NCBI GenBank assembly: GCA_049596455.1
Contig: JBMYLP010000016.1
Location: forward strand, 1-23,315
Direction: 5' to 3'
DNA from: UBA7446 sp049596455
GTDB lineage: Bacteria; Bacteroidota; Bacteroidia; Flavobacteriales; Flavobacteriaceae
DNA length: 23,315 nucleotides
A program made the position numbers and the translations under genes. Shown here piece by piece: positions 8,637 to 16,479 of the stretch (position 1 is the stretch's first letter; every line of letters begins with the position of its first letter). Below the pieces are notes generated by a model that saw nothing but the letters and a program-made list of their open reading frames with translations, ran no database searches and was not told where the DNA came from.

Positions 8637-9500
8637 ATGGCGTGGTTCAGACGTACCGAAAAGGGAATTCAAACCCAAACCCACGAGAAAAAGGATACCC
8701 CTCAGGGCTTATGGTATAAATCCCCAACGGGAAAAATTATAGATACCGAGCAGCTTGCAGAAAATTTTTATGTGTCGCCCGAAGATGGGTATCACGTAAG
8801 AATTGGCAGTAAGGAATACTTTGAAATTATTTTTGACGATAATACGTTTAAAGAGTTAGACGCTTCGCTAAAGTCAAAAGATCCGCTCAAGTTTGAAGAC
8901 ACCAAAAAGTATAAAGACCGTGTTAAGGTCGCTCAGAAAAAAACGAATCTAAACGATGCCGTAAGAGCTGCCGTAGGAAATTCCAATGGAAACAAACTAG
9001 TAGTGGCTTGTATGGATTTCAGTTTTATTGGTGGCTCGATGGGTTCTGTGGTTGGTGAAAAAATTTATCGCGCTGCAGATTATGCCCTTAAAAACAAGTT
9101 GCCTTTTGTTATGATTTCTAAATCGGGAGGCGCGCGCATGATGGAGGCGGCATTATCATTGATGCAAATGGCAAAAACATCTGCCAAGCTTGCGCAACTT
9201 GCTGATGCTAAAATTCCATACATTTCGTTGTGTACAGATCCTACAACTGGCGGTACAACAGCATCCTTCGCTATGCTGGGCGATATTAATATTTCAGAGC
9301 CAGGCGCATTGATTGGATTTGCTGGACCCAGAGTTGTAAAAGACACTACAGGGCAAGACTTACCAGAAGGGTTTCAAACTGCTGAATTTTTGCAAGAACA
9401 CGGCTTTTTAGATTTTATCTCCCATCGAAAAGACCTAAAGCAAAACATCAATTTATACCTCGATTTAATTTTAAATCGACCTCTTTCTGCACAGGAGTAG
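8637..9500 (+). CDS. accD: Acetyl-CoA carboxylase carboxyltransferase subunit beta
   Basis: Beta subunit of the carboxyltransferase that moves CO2 from biotin to acetyl-CoA, the first step of fatty acid synthesis; it works with AccA, which is not in the window. The 287-residue product has the crotonase-like carboxyltransferase core: VVACMDFSFIGGSMGSVVGEK, SKSGGARMMEAALSLMQMAK, DPTTGGTTASFAMLGD and IGFAGPRVV. The N-terminal zinc ribbon is degenerate. Where C-x2-C pairs are expected, it reads KSPTGK (Ser29, Gly32) and VSPEDG (Ser47, Asp50), although the surrounding spacing is kept. The core is intact, so the enzyme should be active without bound zinc. I recall similar cysteine loss in other flavobacterial AccD but cannot check it here. 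Confidence 0.95.
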   Translation: MAWFRRTEKGIQTQTHEKKDTPQGLWYKSPTGKIIDTEQLAENFYVSPEDGYHVRIGSKEYFEIIFDDNTFKELDASLKSKDPLKFEDTKKYKDRVKVAQKKTNLNDAVRAAVGNSNGNKLVVACMDFSFIGGSMGSVVGEKIYRAADYALKNKLPFVMISKSGGARMMEAALSLMQMAKTSAKLAQLADAKIPYISLCTDPTTGGTTASFAMLGDINISEPGALIGFAGPRVVKDTTGQDLPEGFQTAEFLQEHGFLDFISHRKDLKQNINLYLDLILNRPLSAQE

Positions 9501-9519
9501 TTTCATCCAATAATTATAC

Positions 9520-9527
9520 TATATTTG
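9520..9527 (+). promoter_or_regulatory. Probable promoter -7 box of rpsO
   Basis: TATATTTG matches TAnnTTTG exactly. The predicted transcript start near 9533 gives a leader of about 50 nt before the rpsO ATG at 9582, with the hairpin at 9532-9550 at its very 5' end. Confidence 0.55.
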
Positions 9528-9531
9528 CAGC

Positions 9532-9550
9532 CTTCGAGAAAGACTCGGAG
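9532..9550 (+). promoter_or_regulatory. Hairpin at the 5' end of the rpsO leader
   Basis: CTTCGAG (9532-9538), loop AAAGA, CTCGGAG (9544-9550) form a 7-bp stem with one U-G wobble next to a C-G pair. S15 proteins often repress their own mRNA by binding leader structures that mimic 16S rRNA, and a G-U/G-C step is part of the rRNA site. The stem could serve this purpose or simply protect the 5' end; only its presence and position are seen directly. Confidence 0.45.
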
Positions 9551-9581
9551 TTGCATAAAAATCATTTACAATAATATTGGC

Positions 9582-9851
9582 ATGTCACTAAGTAAAGAAA
9601 CCAAAGCAGAAATCTTCAAAAAGTACGGGAAGTCTGAAAAAGACACCGGTAGTACAGAAGGTCAAATTGCTTTATTTACACACCGTATCAACTTCCTAAC
9701 AGAACACCTGAAAAAAAATCACAAAGATTACAACACAGAGCGTTCATTGGTCATGTTGGTAGGTAAAAGAAGAAGTCTTCTAGATTATTTAAAAGACAAA
9801 GATATCGAACGCTACCGTTCCTTGATTAAGGAGTTAGGCATTCGAAAGTAA
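9582..9851 (+). CDS. rpsO: 30S ribosomal protein S15
   Basis: Small-subunit primary binding protein that contacts helix 22 of 16S rRNA. The 89-residue product is the standard size. It shows the hallmark segments TGSTEGQIALFTHRINFLTEHLK (broken here by no gaps) and the RRSLLDYLK helix with the C-terminal IKELGIRK. The ATG at 9582 is chosen because it gives the canonical MSLSKETKAEI-type N-terminus. An upstream in-frame TTG at 9525 overlaps the -7 box and cannot be the start. It precedes pnp by 91 bases, the widely conserved rpsO-pnp pair. Confidence 0.97.
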   Translation: MSLSKETKAEIFKKYGKSEKDTGSTEGQIALFTHRINFLTEHLKKNHKDYNTERSLVMLVGKRRSLLDYLKDKDIERYRSLIKELGIRK

Positions 9852-9942
9852 GCACATAAAAGCTTCCGCATCATTCGGTTTTTCATCGGGTATCTACGAC
9901 CACAACACAACATCACAGATACTAACTTAAAATTGAAAACGT

Positions 9943-12141
9943 ATGATACCCAACGTACATACTTCGACTATTGACTTAGGCGATGGTCGTACTATTACAC
10001 TAGAAACAGGCAAGCTTGCCAAGCAAGCAGATGGCTCTGTTGTCGTAAAATCCGGCAACTGCATGCTGTTAGCAACCGTTGTTTCGGCACGAGAAGCTTC
10101 CCCTGTAGATTTCCTACCGCTCACGGTAGATTACCGCGAAAAATTTGCTGCCGCAGGACGATTCCCAGGCGGCTTCTTTAAGCGCGAAGCAAGACCCAGC
10201 AATGAAGAGATTTTAACCATGCGTTTGGTTGATCGTGTATTGCGTCCACTTTTTCCAAAAGATTATCATGCCGAAACGCAGGTTATGATTCAGTTGATGT
10301 CACACGACGAAACAGTTATGCCCGATGCACTAGCAGGATTGGCAGCTTCGGCAGCAATTCAACTTTCTGACATTCCTTTTGAATATCCCATTTCAGAGGT
10401 ACGTGTAGGACAAATCGACGGGCGTTTTATCGTAAATCCAAGCAAAGATCAACTCAAAGAATCTAACATTGACATCATGATTGGTGCAAGTGAAGATTCT
10501 GTATGTATGGTGGAAGGAGAATTTGATGAAGTTTCAGAAGAAGTGATGGCAGATGCTATTCGCTTTGGACACGAAGCTATCAAAAACCAAATTGCTGCTC
10601 AAATTGAATTGGCAGAGGCTGTAGGAAAAAAGGAAACTCGTGAATACGAGCCTGAAGCACACGATGAAGAATTGCAACAAAAAGTACATGATTTCGCATA
10701 TCAAAAATGCTATGATATTGCCAAACAAGGCAGTTCTAAGCAAGAGCGTGGCGTTGCTTTTGGCGAGGTAAAAGAGGCTTTGTTAGAAACCTTTTCTGAA
10801 GAAGAATTAGAAGAAAACGGTAAGCTCATTAGCAAATATTTTGGCAAAGCGCAAAAAGAAGCCGTACGCGAATTGGTACTTGCAGAAGGCATTCGCCTTG
10901 ACGGGCGCAAAACCACTGATATTAGACCTATTTGGTGTGAGGTAGATTATTTGCCTTCTACGCACGGTTCTTCTGTATTTACACGAGGTGAAACACAAGC
11001 ATTGGCTACTGTTACGCTAGGAACGTCTCGAGAAGCAAACGTTATTGACTTACCTACCGAACAAGGTGAAGAAAATTTCTATTTGCATTACAATTTCCCT
11101 CCCTTCTGTACGGGCGAAGCACGTCCATTACGTGGCACGTCTCGTAGAGAAGTAGGACATGGAAACTTAGCGCAACGTGCGCTTAAAAAAGTAATGCCAG
11201 ACGACTGTCCTTACACAGTACGTGTGGTTTCTGAGGTATTAGAATCTAACGGTTCTTCTTCTATGGCAACAGTTTGTGCTGGTACTATGGCACTGATGGA
11301 TGCTGGGGTGCAAATTAGCAATCCTGTTTCGGGAATTGCTATGGGACTTATTTCTGACGGCGAGCGCTTTGCTGTACTTTCAGATATTTTGGGAGATGAA
11401 GACCACCTCGGTGACATGGACTTTAAGGTTACAGGTACCGAAAACGGTATCACGGCCTGTCAAATGGATATCAAGATTAAAGGACTTTCTTATGATATTT
11501 TGATTCAAGCATTAAAGCAAGCTCGCGATGGTCGTTTGCATATTTTAGGCAAGCTTACAGATACCATTGCTGCTCCTGCTGCCGATGTGAAAGAACACGC
11601 ACCAAAAATGGTGATGCGTACTGTTCCAAACGAGTACATTGGTGCAATTATCGGAAGTGGTGGTAAAGTAATTCAAGAATTACAGAAAGAAACCGATACT
11701 ACCATTGTTATCAACGAAGATCCAGATAATGGAGAAGGGATTGTAGAAATCCTTGGTACTGGTCCTGAAGGAATCGATCAAGTGCTTGCACGTATAGATG
11801 CACTTATGTTCAAGCCAGAGGTAGGCGAAGTGTACGAAGTACAGGTTATCAAAATCTTAGAGTTTGGTGCCGTTGTGGAATATACGGATGCACCTGGAAA
11901 TGAAGTACTGCTTCACGTAAGTGAATTGGCTTGGGAACGCACCGAAAACGTAACCGATGTGGTAAACATGGGAGATGTGTTTGATGTAAAATACTTTGGT
12001 GTTGACCCTCGCACACGAAAGGAAAAGGTATCGCGCAAAGCACTTTTGGAAAAGCCCGAAGGCTATGTGGAACGTAAGCCTAGACCAGGTAGCGACCGAA
12101 GAAAAGGTGGCGGACAAAACAGAAGACCAAAACGCGACTAA
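9943..12141 (+). CDS. pnp: Polyribonucleotide nucleotidyltransferase (PNPase)
   Basis: Phosphorolytic 3'-to-5' exoribonuclease of RNA turnover, acting as a trimer. The 732-residue product has two RNase PH-like domains (the first from about residue 10, with the FRREAR-type segment FFKREARPSNEEIL; the second from about residue 310, with EGIRLDGRKTTDIRPI). An alpha-helical linker lies between them. A KH domain carries IIGSGGKVIQ (GSGG at 571-574), and an S1 domain starts near residue 627 (GEVYEVQVIKILEFGAVVE). The tail is basic and Gly/Arg-rich (RRKGGGQNRRPKRD). All parts expected of the family are present. It ends at a strong terminator. Confidence 0.97.
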   Translation: MIPNVHTSTIDLGDGRTITLETGKLAKQADGSVVVKSGNCMLLATVVSAREASPVDFLPLTVDYREKFAAAGRFPGGFFKREARPSNEEILTMRLVDRVLRPLFPKDYHAETQVMIQLMSHDETVMPDALAGLAASAAIQLSDIPFEYPISEVRVGQIDGRFIVNPSKDQLKESNIDIMIGASEDSVCMVEGEFDEVSEEVMADAIRFGHEAIKNQIAAQIELAEAVGKKETREYEPEAHDEELQQKVHDFAYQKCYDIAKQGSSKQERGVAFGEVKEALLETFSEEELEENGKLISKYFGKAQKEAVRELVLAEGIRLDGRKTTDIRPIWCEVDYLPSTHGSSVFTRGETQALATVTLGTSREANVIDLPTEQGEENFYLHYNFPPFCTGEARPLRGTSRREVGHGNLAQRALKKVMPDDCPYTVRVVSEVLESNGSSSMATVCAGTMALMDAGVQISNPVSGIAMGLISDGERFAVLSDILGDEDHLGDMDFKVTGTENGITACQMDIKIKGLSYDILIQALKQARDGRLHILGKLTDTIAAPAADVKEHAPKMVMRTVPNEYIGAIIGSGGKVIQELQKETDTTIVINEDPDNGEGIVEILGTGPEGIDQVLARIDALMFKPEVGEVYEVQVIKILEFGAVVEYTDAPGNEVLLHVSELAWERTENVTDVVNMGDVFDVKYFGVDPRTRKEKVSRKALLEKPEGYVERKPRPGSDRRKGGGQNRRPKRD

Positions 12142-12165
12142 CCCTACGTCATCATACATAAGAAC

Positions 12166-12198
12166 AAATCCGCTAAAAATTTTTAGCGGATTTTTTTT
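12166..12198 (+). terminator. Rho-independent terminator after pnp
   Basis: A perfect 14-base inverted repeat (arms 12166-12179 and 12180-12193, core TCCGCTAAA/TTTAGCGGA) is followed directly by a T run to 12198. The tight A/T-centred loop and U tract are typical of an intrinsic terminator. It separates rpsO-pnp from rpoD. Confidence 0.9.
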
Positions 12199-12262
12199 GA
12201 TTTTATGTAACCTTTTGCAGACTGATTGCGTATAACATATATCATCCACACAAAAAAATTGC

Positions 12263-13126
12263 ATGAGACAGCTGAAAATCACCAAGCAGGTTACCAATCG
12301 TGAAACTGCATCGCTAGACAAATACCTTCAAGAAATTGGAAAGGTTGACCTTATTACCGCCGAAATGGAAGTGGAATTGGCGCAACGCATCAAAGCAGGT
12401 GACCAAATTGCATTGGAAAAACTAACAAAGGCAAATCTTCGATTTGTGGTTTCTGTAGCCAAGCAATACCAAAACCAAGGGCTTACCCTTCCAGACCTTA
12501 TCAACGAAGGAAATTTGGGGCTTATTAAAGCTGCAAAACGCTTTGACGAAACCCGTGGATTTAAGTTTATTTCGTATGCCGTTTGGTGGATTAGACAATC
12601 TATTTTGCAAGCACTGGCAGAGCAATCTAGAATTGTACGACTACCGCTAAATAAAATTGGGTCGATTAACAAAATCAACAAAACCTATGCGTTTTTGGAG
12701 CAAGCACACGAGCGTGTGCCTTCGGCAGAAGAGATTGCAAAAGAATTGGACATGACGGTTTCTGACGTCAAGGAGTCTATGAAAAACTCAGGGCGTCATG
12801 TATCGATGGATGCGCCACTTGTGGAAGGCGAAGATTCCAACTTATACGATGTATTGCGTTCTGGTGAGTCGCCAAACCCCGACAAGACCCTTATGCATGA
12901 ATCGTTGCGTACTGAAATTGAACGTGCACTTGAAACGCTTACGCCTCGCGAAGCCGATGTAGTGCGACTTTATTTTGGTCTTGGAAATCAACACCCCATG
13001 ACCTTGGAAGAAATTGGCGAAACCTTTGACCTTACGCGCGAGCGTGTACGCCAAATTAAGGAGAAAGCCATCCGTCGATTAAAGCACACTTCAAGAAGTA
13101 AAATCCTAAAAACCTATTTAGGATAA
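12263..13126 (+). CDS. rpoD: Primary RNA polymerase sigma factor (RpoD/SigA)
   Basis: Housekeeping sigma factor that directs transcription from the TTTG/TAnnTTTG promoters seen in this window. The 287-residue product is short because, as in Bacteroidetes generally, region 1.1 and the large non-conserved region are absent. Region 1.2 is SLDKYLQEIGKVDLIT. Regions 2.1-2.4 run from KLTKANLRFVVSVAKQYQ through GLIKAAKRFDETRGFKFISYAVWWIRQSI. Region 3 follows (RLPLNKIGSI onward). Region 4 holds LTPREADVVRLYFGL and the helix-turn-helix TLEEIGETFDLTRERVRQIKEKAIRRLK. Its TAA overlaps the rpe ATG by one base (TAATG), suggesting coupled translation. Confidence 0.96.
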   Translation: MRQLKITKQVTNRETASLDKYLQEIGKVDLITAEMEVELAQRIKAGDQIALEKLTKANLRFVVSVAKQYQNQGLTLPDLINEGNLGLIKAAKRFDETRGFKFISYAVWWIRQSILQALAEQSRIVRLPLNKIGSINKINKTYAFLEQAHERVPSAEEIAKELDMTVSDVKESMKNSGRHVSMDAPLVEGEDSNLYDVLRSGESPNPDKTLMHESLRTEIERALETLTPREADVVRLYFGLGNQHPMTLEEIGETFDLTRERVRQIKEKAIRRLKHTSRSKILKTYLG

Positions 13127-13788
13127 TGGGAACTATTAAAATTGCACCTTCGATGTTGGCGGCTGATTTTGCCAATTTGGAGCGTGACGTACAACTTGTA
13201 AACCAAAGCCAAGCAGATTGGTTTCACATGGATATTATGGACGGGGTTTTTGTTCCAAATATATCATTTGGTATGCCGGTGTTAAAAGCCATGGCACGCC
13301 ACGCCAATAAACCCCTTGACGTGCATCTTATGATTGTCGATCCTGATCGATACATTCAAACGTTTGCCGATTTGGGCGCAGCCGTACTTACCGTTCATGC
13401 CGAGGCGTGTACACACCTCCACCGTACGGTACAAGCCATCAAAGCTGCTGGTATGCAAGCGGGCGTAGCGCTAAATCCACATACTCCCATTTCAGTTTTA
13501 GAAGATATTATTTCCGACATAGACTTGATTTGCGTGATGAGCGTAAACCCTGGATTTGGCGGACAGCAATTCATTGAAAACACTTATGACAAAGTACGTC
13601 GCTTGCGTGCACTTGCCAATGCCAAAAAATCTGAAGTTTTGATAGAAATTGATGGAGGTGTTACTTCAGAAAATGCGGCTGCGCTGGTACAAGCTGGCGC
13701 AAATGTACTTGTGGCAGGTAGTTTTGTGTTTAAATCTGAAAATCCTTCGCAAACCATCTCTGATTTGCACACCATAGCAAATGCCTAA
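13126..13788 (+). CDS. rpe: Ribulose-phosphate 3-epimerase
   Basis: Interconverts ribulose 5-phosphate and xylulose 5-phosphate in the pentose phosphate pathway. The 220-residue TIM barrel has the expected active-site motifs: IAPSMLAADF at the N-terminus, HMDIMDGVFVPN (His34, catalytic Asp36), DVHLM (His67), SVNPGFGGQ, and EIDGGV with catalytic Asp176. Length is normal. The ATG shares one base with the rpoD stop, so the two are most likely co-transcribed and translationally coupled, a common neighbourhood in flavobacteria. Confidence 0.96.
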   Translation: MGTIKIAPSMLAADFANLERDVQLVNQSQADWFHMDIMDGVFVPNISFGMPVLKAMARHANKPLDVHLMIVDPDRYIQTFADLGAAVLTVHAEACTHLHRTVQAIKAAGMQAGVALNPHTPISVLEDIISDIDLICVMSVNPGFGGQQFIENTYDKVRRLRALANAKKSEVLIEIDGGVTSENAAALVQAGANVLVAGSFVFKSENPSQTISDLHTIANA

Positions 13789-13838
13789 TTCATACTAAAC
13801 GATTTATTTTCTTATTTTTAGAAAATCAAATCTTTATT

Positions 13839-14660
13839 ATGAAAAATATATGCTATACTTTTATTGCAGTTTCTCTGTTGCTGTTAGGGTGCAAAACCAA
13901 CGTACTTACTGGCAAAAAAACACTTAATTTTTTTGGGAACAACAAGCAACTTTTTAGCATGTCGTTGCAACAATACCAGTCGTTTTTAAGTGAAAACGAG
14001 GTGGTAACAAATACCAAAGATGCTAATTTGATAAGTTCTATTGGGGAGGATATTGCCCGTGCGGCGCAAATTTATTTCAATTACAAAGGACAGCCCAACA
14101 TGTTGAGTGATTACGATTGGGAGTACAATTTGGTAAACAACAAACAAGTAAACGCTTGGTGTATGCCTGGCGGAAAAATTGTATTTTATACAGGCATTAT
14201 GCCTATTGCTGCAAACCCCGATGGCATAGCTGCCATTATGGGTCATGAGGTGGCGCACGCCCTTGCCGACCACGGCGCACAACGCATGAGCCTTGGTATT
14301 GTACAACAAGCGGGAGGTATCATCACTGCTGAAGCCACCAAAAATCAAGATGCGCGAAAACGACAACAAATCATGATGGCATACGGAATTGGAAGTACGC
14401 TTGGAGGCATGTTGCCTTTTAGCAGAAAGCATGAAACCGAAGCAGACAAAATTGGCTTGGAACTTATGACCATTGCAGGCTATAATCCCGAAGAGGCACC
14501 AAAATTATGGGAGCGCATGAAGGCACAATCTAAGGGTGGTCCACCTGAGTTTTTAAGCACCCACCCAAGTGAAGTGCGTAGAATTGCTAACTTGCAAAGC
14601 TGGATTCCCGAAGCCAAAGCGCTAGCCAAAAAAATCAATGCAACAACAGTTGCGCAATAA
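13839..14660 (+). CDS. M48 family metallopeptidase, lipoprotein
   Basis: Zinc endopeptidase of the M48 (Ste24/BepA/LoiP-like) family without the many membrane spans of HtpX, likely acting in protein quality control of the cell envelope. The 273-residue product starts with a lipoprotein signal (hydrophobic SLLLLG then Cys18), so it is anchored on the periplasmic side of a membrane. The zinc motif HEVAH is at 136-140, and the third ligand is in ETEAD (199-203). The substrate is unknown. No +2 Asp (inner-membrane retention signal) follows the Cys, so outer-membrane anchoring is likely. It is 17 bases upstream of a DUF885 lipoprotein gene and probably shares its transcript. Confidence 0.9.
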   Translation: MKNICYTFIAVSLLLLGCKTNVLTGKKTLNFFGNNKQLFSMSLQQYQSFLSENEVVTNTKDANLISSIGEDIARAAQIYFNYKGQPNMLSDYDWEYNLVNNKQVNAWCMPGGKIVFYTGIMPIAANPDGIAAIMGHEVAHALADHGAQRMSLGIVQQAGGIITAEATKNQDARKRQQIMMAYGIGSTLGGMLPFSRKHETEADKIGLELMTIAGYNPEEAPKLWERMKAQSKGGPPEFLSTHPSEVRRIANLQSWIPEAKALAKKINATTVAQ

Positions 14661-14677
14661 CAACTAAAACCAATCTA

Positions 14678-16441
14678 ATGAGAACTACTTTCTTTTTCCT
14701 TTTCATTGCTATACTTCTTACAAGTTGTACACAACCAACTGCTGAAGAAAAACTACATAAACTTATGCAAGATTATCACGAACAAACCTTGCAAATGAAC
14801 CCCATAGGTGCAACCTTTCAGGGAGATACACGTTACAACGATTATTTACCAAACTATCTTGATGATGAGGTGATGGCATCGCAAAAAGCGTTTTATTCCG
14901 AAATTTTAGAGGCACTTCAAGCCATTAGCACCAAAGACCTAAATGAGCATGACCAACTCAGTAAAAAAGTGTTGCAGTGGGAGTGTGAAACCAACTTGAT
15001 GGGCATGGAATTTCCAACCGAACTACTTCCCATAAACCAAATGTGGACGCTCCAACTCACCATGGGGCAGTTAGCCGCAGGCTCTAGCGCACAACCGTTT
15101 GCTACCCTAACCGATTATACCAATTGGCTTTCTCGAGTAGATGATTATATAGCCTGGTTAAAAAGTGCCAAAACGCGTATGAAAGAAGGTATTGCGCAAG
15201 ATGTTGTGCTGCCAAAATCATTGATTAGAAAAGTGGTACCACAACTTGAAGCGATGACGGAACCCGATTTGGACAAACATATTTTTTACATGCCTGCCAA
15301 AAACTTCCCAGAGGATTTTACCACTGCTCAAAAAGACAGTCTTTCGTCTGCCTATGCTGATATGGTAACCAATAAAATCATTCCTGCGTATCAAGATTTG
15401 GCAGAATTTATGAATGGAGCGTATTTGGAGGCAGGACGTAACAGCAGCGGATTTGGCGCATACGCTTTTGGTGAAGCATATTACGATTACGCCATTCGGT
15501 TATATACTACTACGGATATGACCGCCGATGAAATTCATCAGCTTGGGCTGGCAGAAGTAGCACGTTTGCGCAGCGAAATGGAACGCGTCAAAGAAAAAGT
15601 TGGCTTTAAAGGGGATTTGAACGCCTTTTTTGAGCATGTGCGTACACTGCCAAAACTCATGCCTTTTGACGACCCACAACAGGTTATTGATAACTTTAAC
15701 GCCATTCACGACAAAATGAAGGCAAAAGTGGATGCGTTGTTTGAGCTACAACCCAAAACACCATTTGAAGTGCGTCGTGTGGAGGCATTTAGAGAAAAAT
15801 CAGCGGCAGCGCATTATAATCCCGGCTCTCTTGACGGCACCAGACCCGGTGTGTTTTATGTGCCGATTCCAAATGTGCGTGAATATAACATCTTCTCTGA
15901 CGAGGACTTGTTTTTGCACGAAGCCATTCCGGGGCATCACTTTCAAATTTCGTTGCAACAAGAAGACACTTCCCTACCCGATTTTAGAAAAACACTTTGG
16001 TACAGCGCCTACGGCGAAGGTTGGGCATTGTATTGCGAGTCGTTGGGAACAGAACTTGGCTTGTATGACGATCCGTATCAGTATTTTGGAATGTTAAGTG
16101 CCGAAATGCACCGCGCCATTCGCTTAGTGGTAGATACCGGCATTCATACCAAAGGTTGGACACGCGAGCAAGCTATTGCCTATTCACTAGCTAATGAAGC
16201 CGAACCCGAATACGCCATTATTTCTGAAATTGAGCGTTATATGGCAAACCCCGGACAGGCATTGTCGTATAAAATTGGACAGTTAAAAATTATGGAACTC
16301 CGCGCCATGGCTGAGCAGGAACTCGGCGATGCGTTTGATATCCGTGCGTTTCACCGTATTGTGTTGGAATCTGGATGTATTCCGTTGGCATTGTTGGAAG
16401 ATAAAATCAATGATTGGATAACTATATCACAGAAATCCTAA
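14678..16441 (+). CDS. DUF885 domain lipoprotein (putative metallohydrolase/peptidase)
   Basis: Member of the DUF885 family, whose members look like zinc-dependent hydrolases or peptidases; the true substrate is not established. The 587-residue product has a lipoprotein signal (FFFLFIAILLTSC, lipidated Cys17) and then a largely helical body. The family's zinc-type motif HEAIPGHH is at 414-421, followed by FQISLQQE and, 35 or so residues later, YGEGWALYCESLG, which supplies a further conserved glutamate. Length is typical. It follows the M48 lipoprotein by 17 bases, so the two envelope hydrolases may be made together. Nothing is broken. Confidence 0.88.
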   Translation: MRTTFFFLFIAILLTSCTQPTAEEKLHKLMQDYHEQTLQMNPIGATFQGDTRYNDYLPNYLDDEVMASQKAFYSEILEALQAISTKDLNEHDQLSKKVLQWECETNLMGMEFPTELLPINQMWTLQLTMGQLAAGSSAQPFATLTDYTNWLSRVDDYIAWLKSAKTRMKEGIAQDVVLPKSLIRKVVPQLEAMTEPDLDKHIFYMPAKNFPEDFTTAQKDSLSSAYADMVTNKIIPAYQDLAEFMNGAYLEAGRNSSGFGAYAFGEAYYDYAIRLYTTTDMTADEIHQLGLAEVARLRSEMERVKEKVGFKGDLNAFFEHVRTLPKLMPFDDPQQVIDNFNAIHDKMKAKVDALFELQPKTPFEVRRVEAFREKSAAAHYNPGSLDGTRPGVFYVPIPNVREYNIFSDEDLFLHEAIPGHHFQISLQQEDTSLPDFRKTLWYSAYGEGWALYCESLGTELGLYDDPYQYFGMLSAEMHRAIRLVVDTGIHTKGWTREQAIAYSLANEAEPEYAIISEIERYMANPGQALSYKIGQLKIMELRAMAEQELGDAFDIRAFHRIVLESGCIPLALLEDKINDWITISQKS

Positions 16442-16449
16442 ACTGAAAA

Positions 16450-16467
16450 TAGCTACTTTTGTAGCTA
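16450..16467 (+). promoter_or_regulatory. Perfect dyad over the galE -7 box
   Basis: TAGCTAC, TTTT, GTAGCTA is a perfect 7-bp inverted repeat. It contains the -7 box TACTTTTG (16454-16461), which lies 19 bases before the galE ATG. It could be a repressor operator over the promoter or a small terminator for the DUF885 gene (TTTTT follows at 16471-16475). No good -33 box is seen. Confidence 0.45.
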
Positions 16468-16479
16468 AGATTTTTATAC

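Noticed and set aside
9852..9942. Possible hairpin between rpsO and pnp (CCG...CGG followed by TTTTT)
   Set aside because: The stem is only 3 bp unless a large bulge is allowed; not enough for a terminator or processing site.
12199..12262. Promoter for rpoD
   Set aside because: TAACCTTTTG resembles the -7 box but has the wrong internal spacing, and no -33 partner is at the right distance; a promoter must exist here but I cannot place it.
11857..12321. A 154-codon minus-strand frame over the end of pnp and start of rpoD
   Set aside because: It crosses the pnp terminator, is antisense to two firm genes and has no family features.
13986..14432. A 148-codon minus-strand frame inside the M48 peptidase gene
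   Set aside because: Antisense to a complete zinc peptidase; its composition is unlike a real protein.
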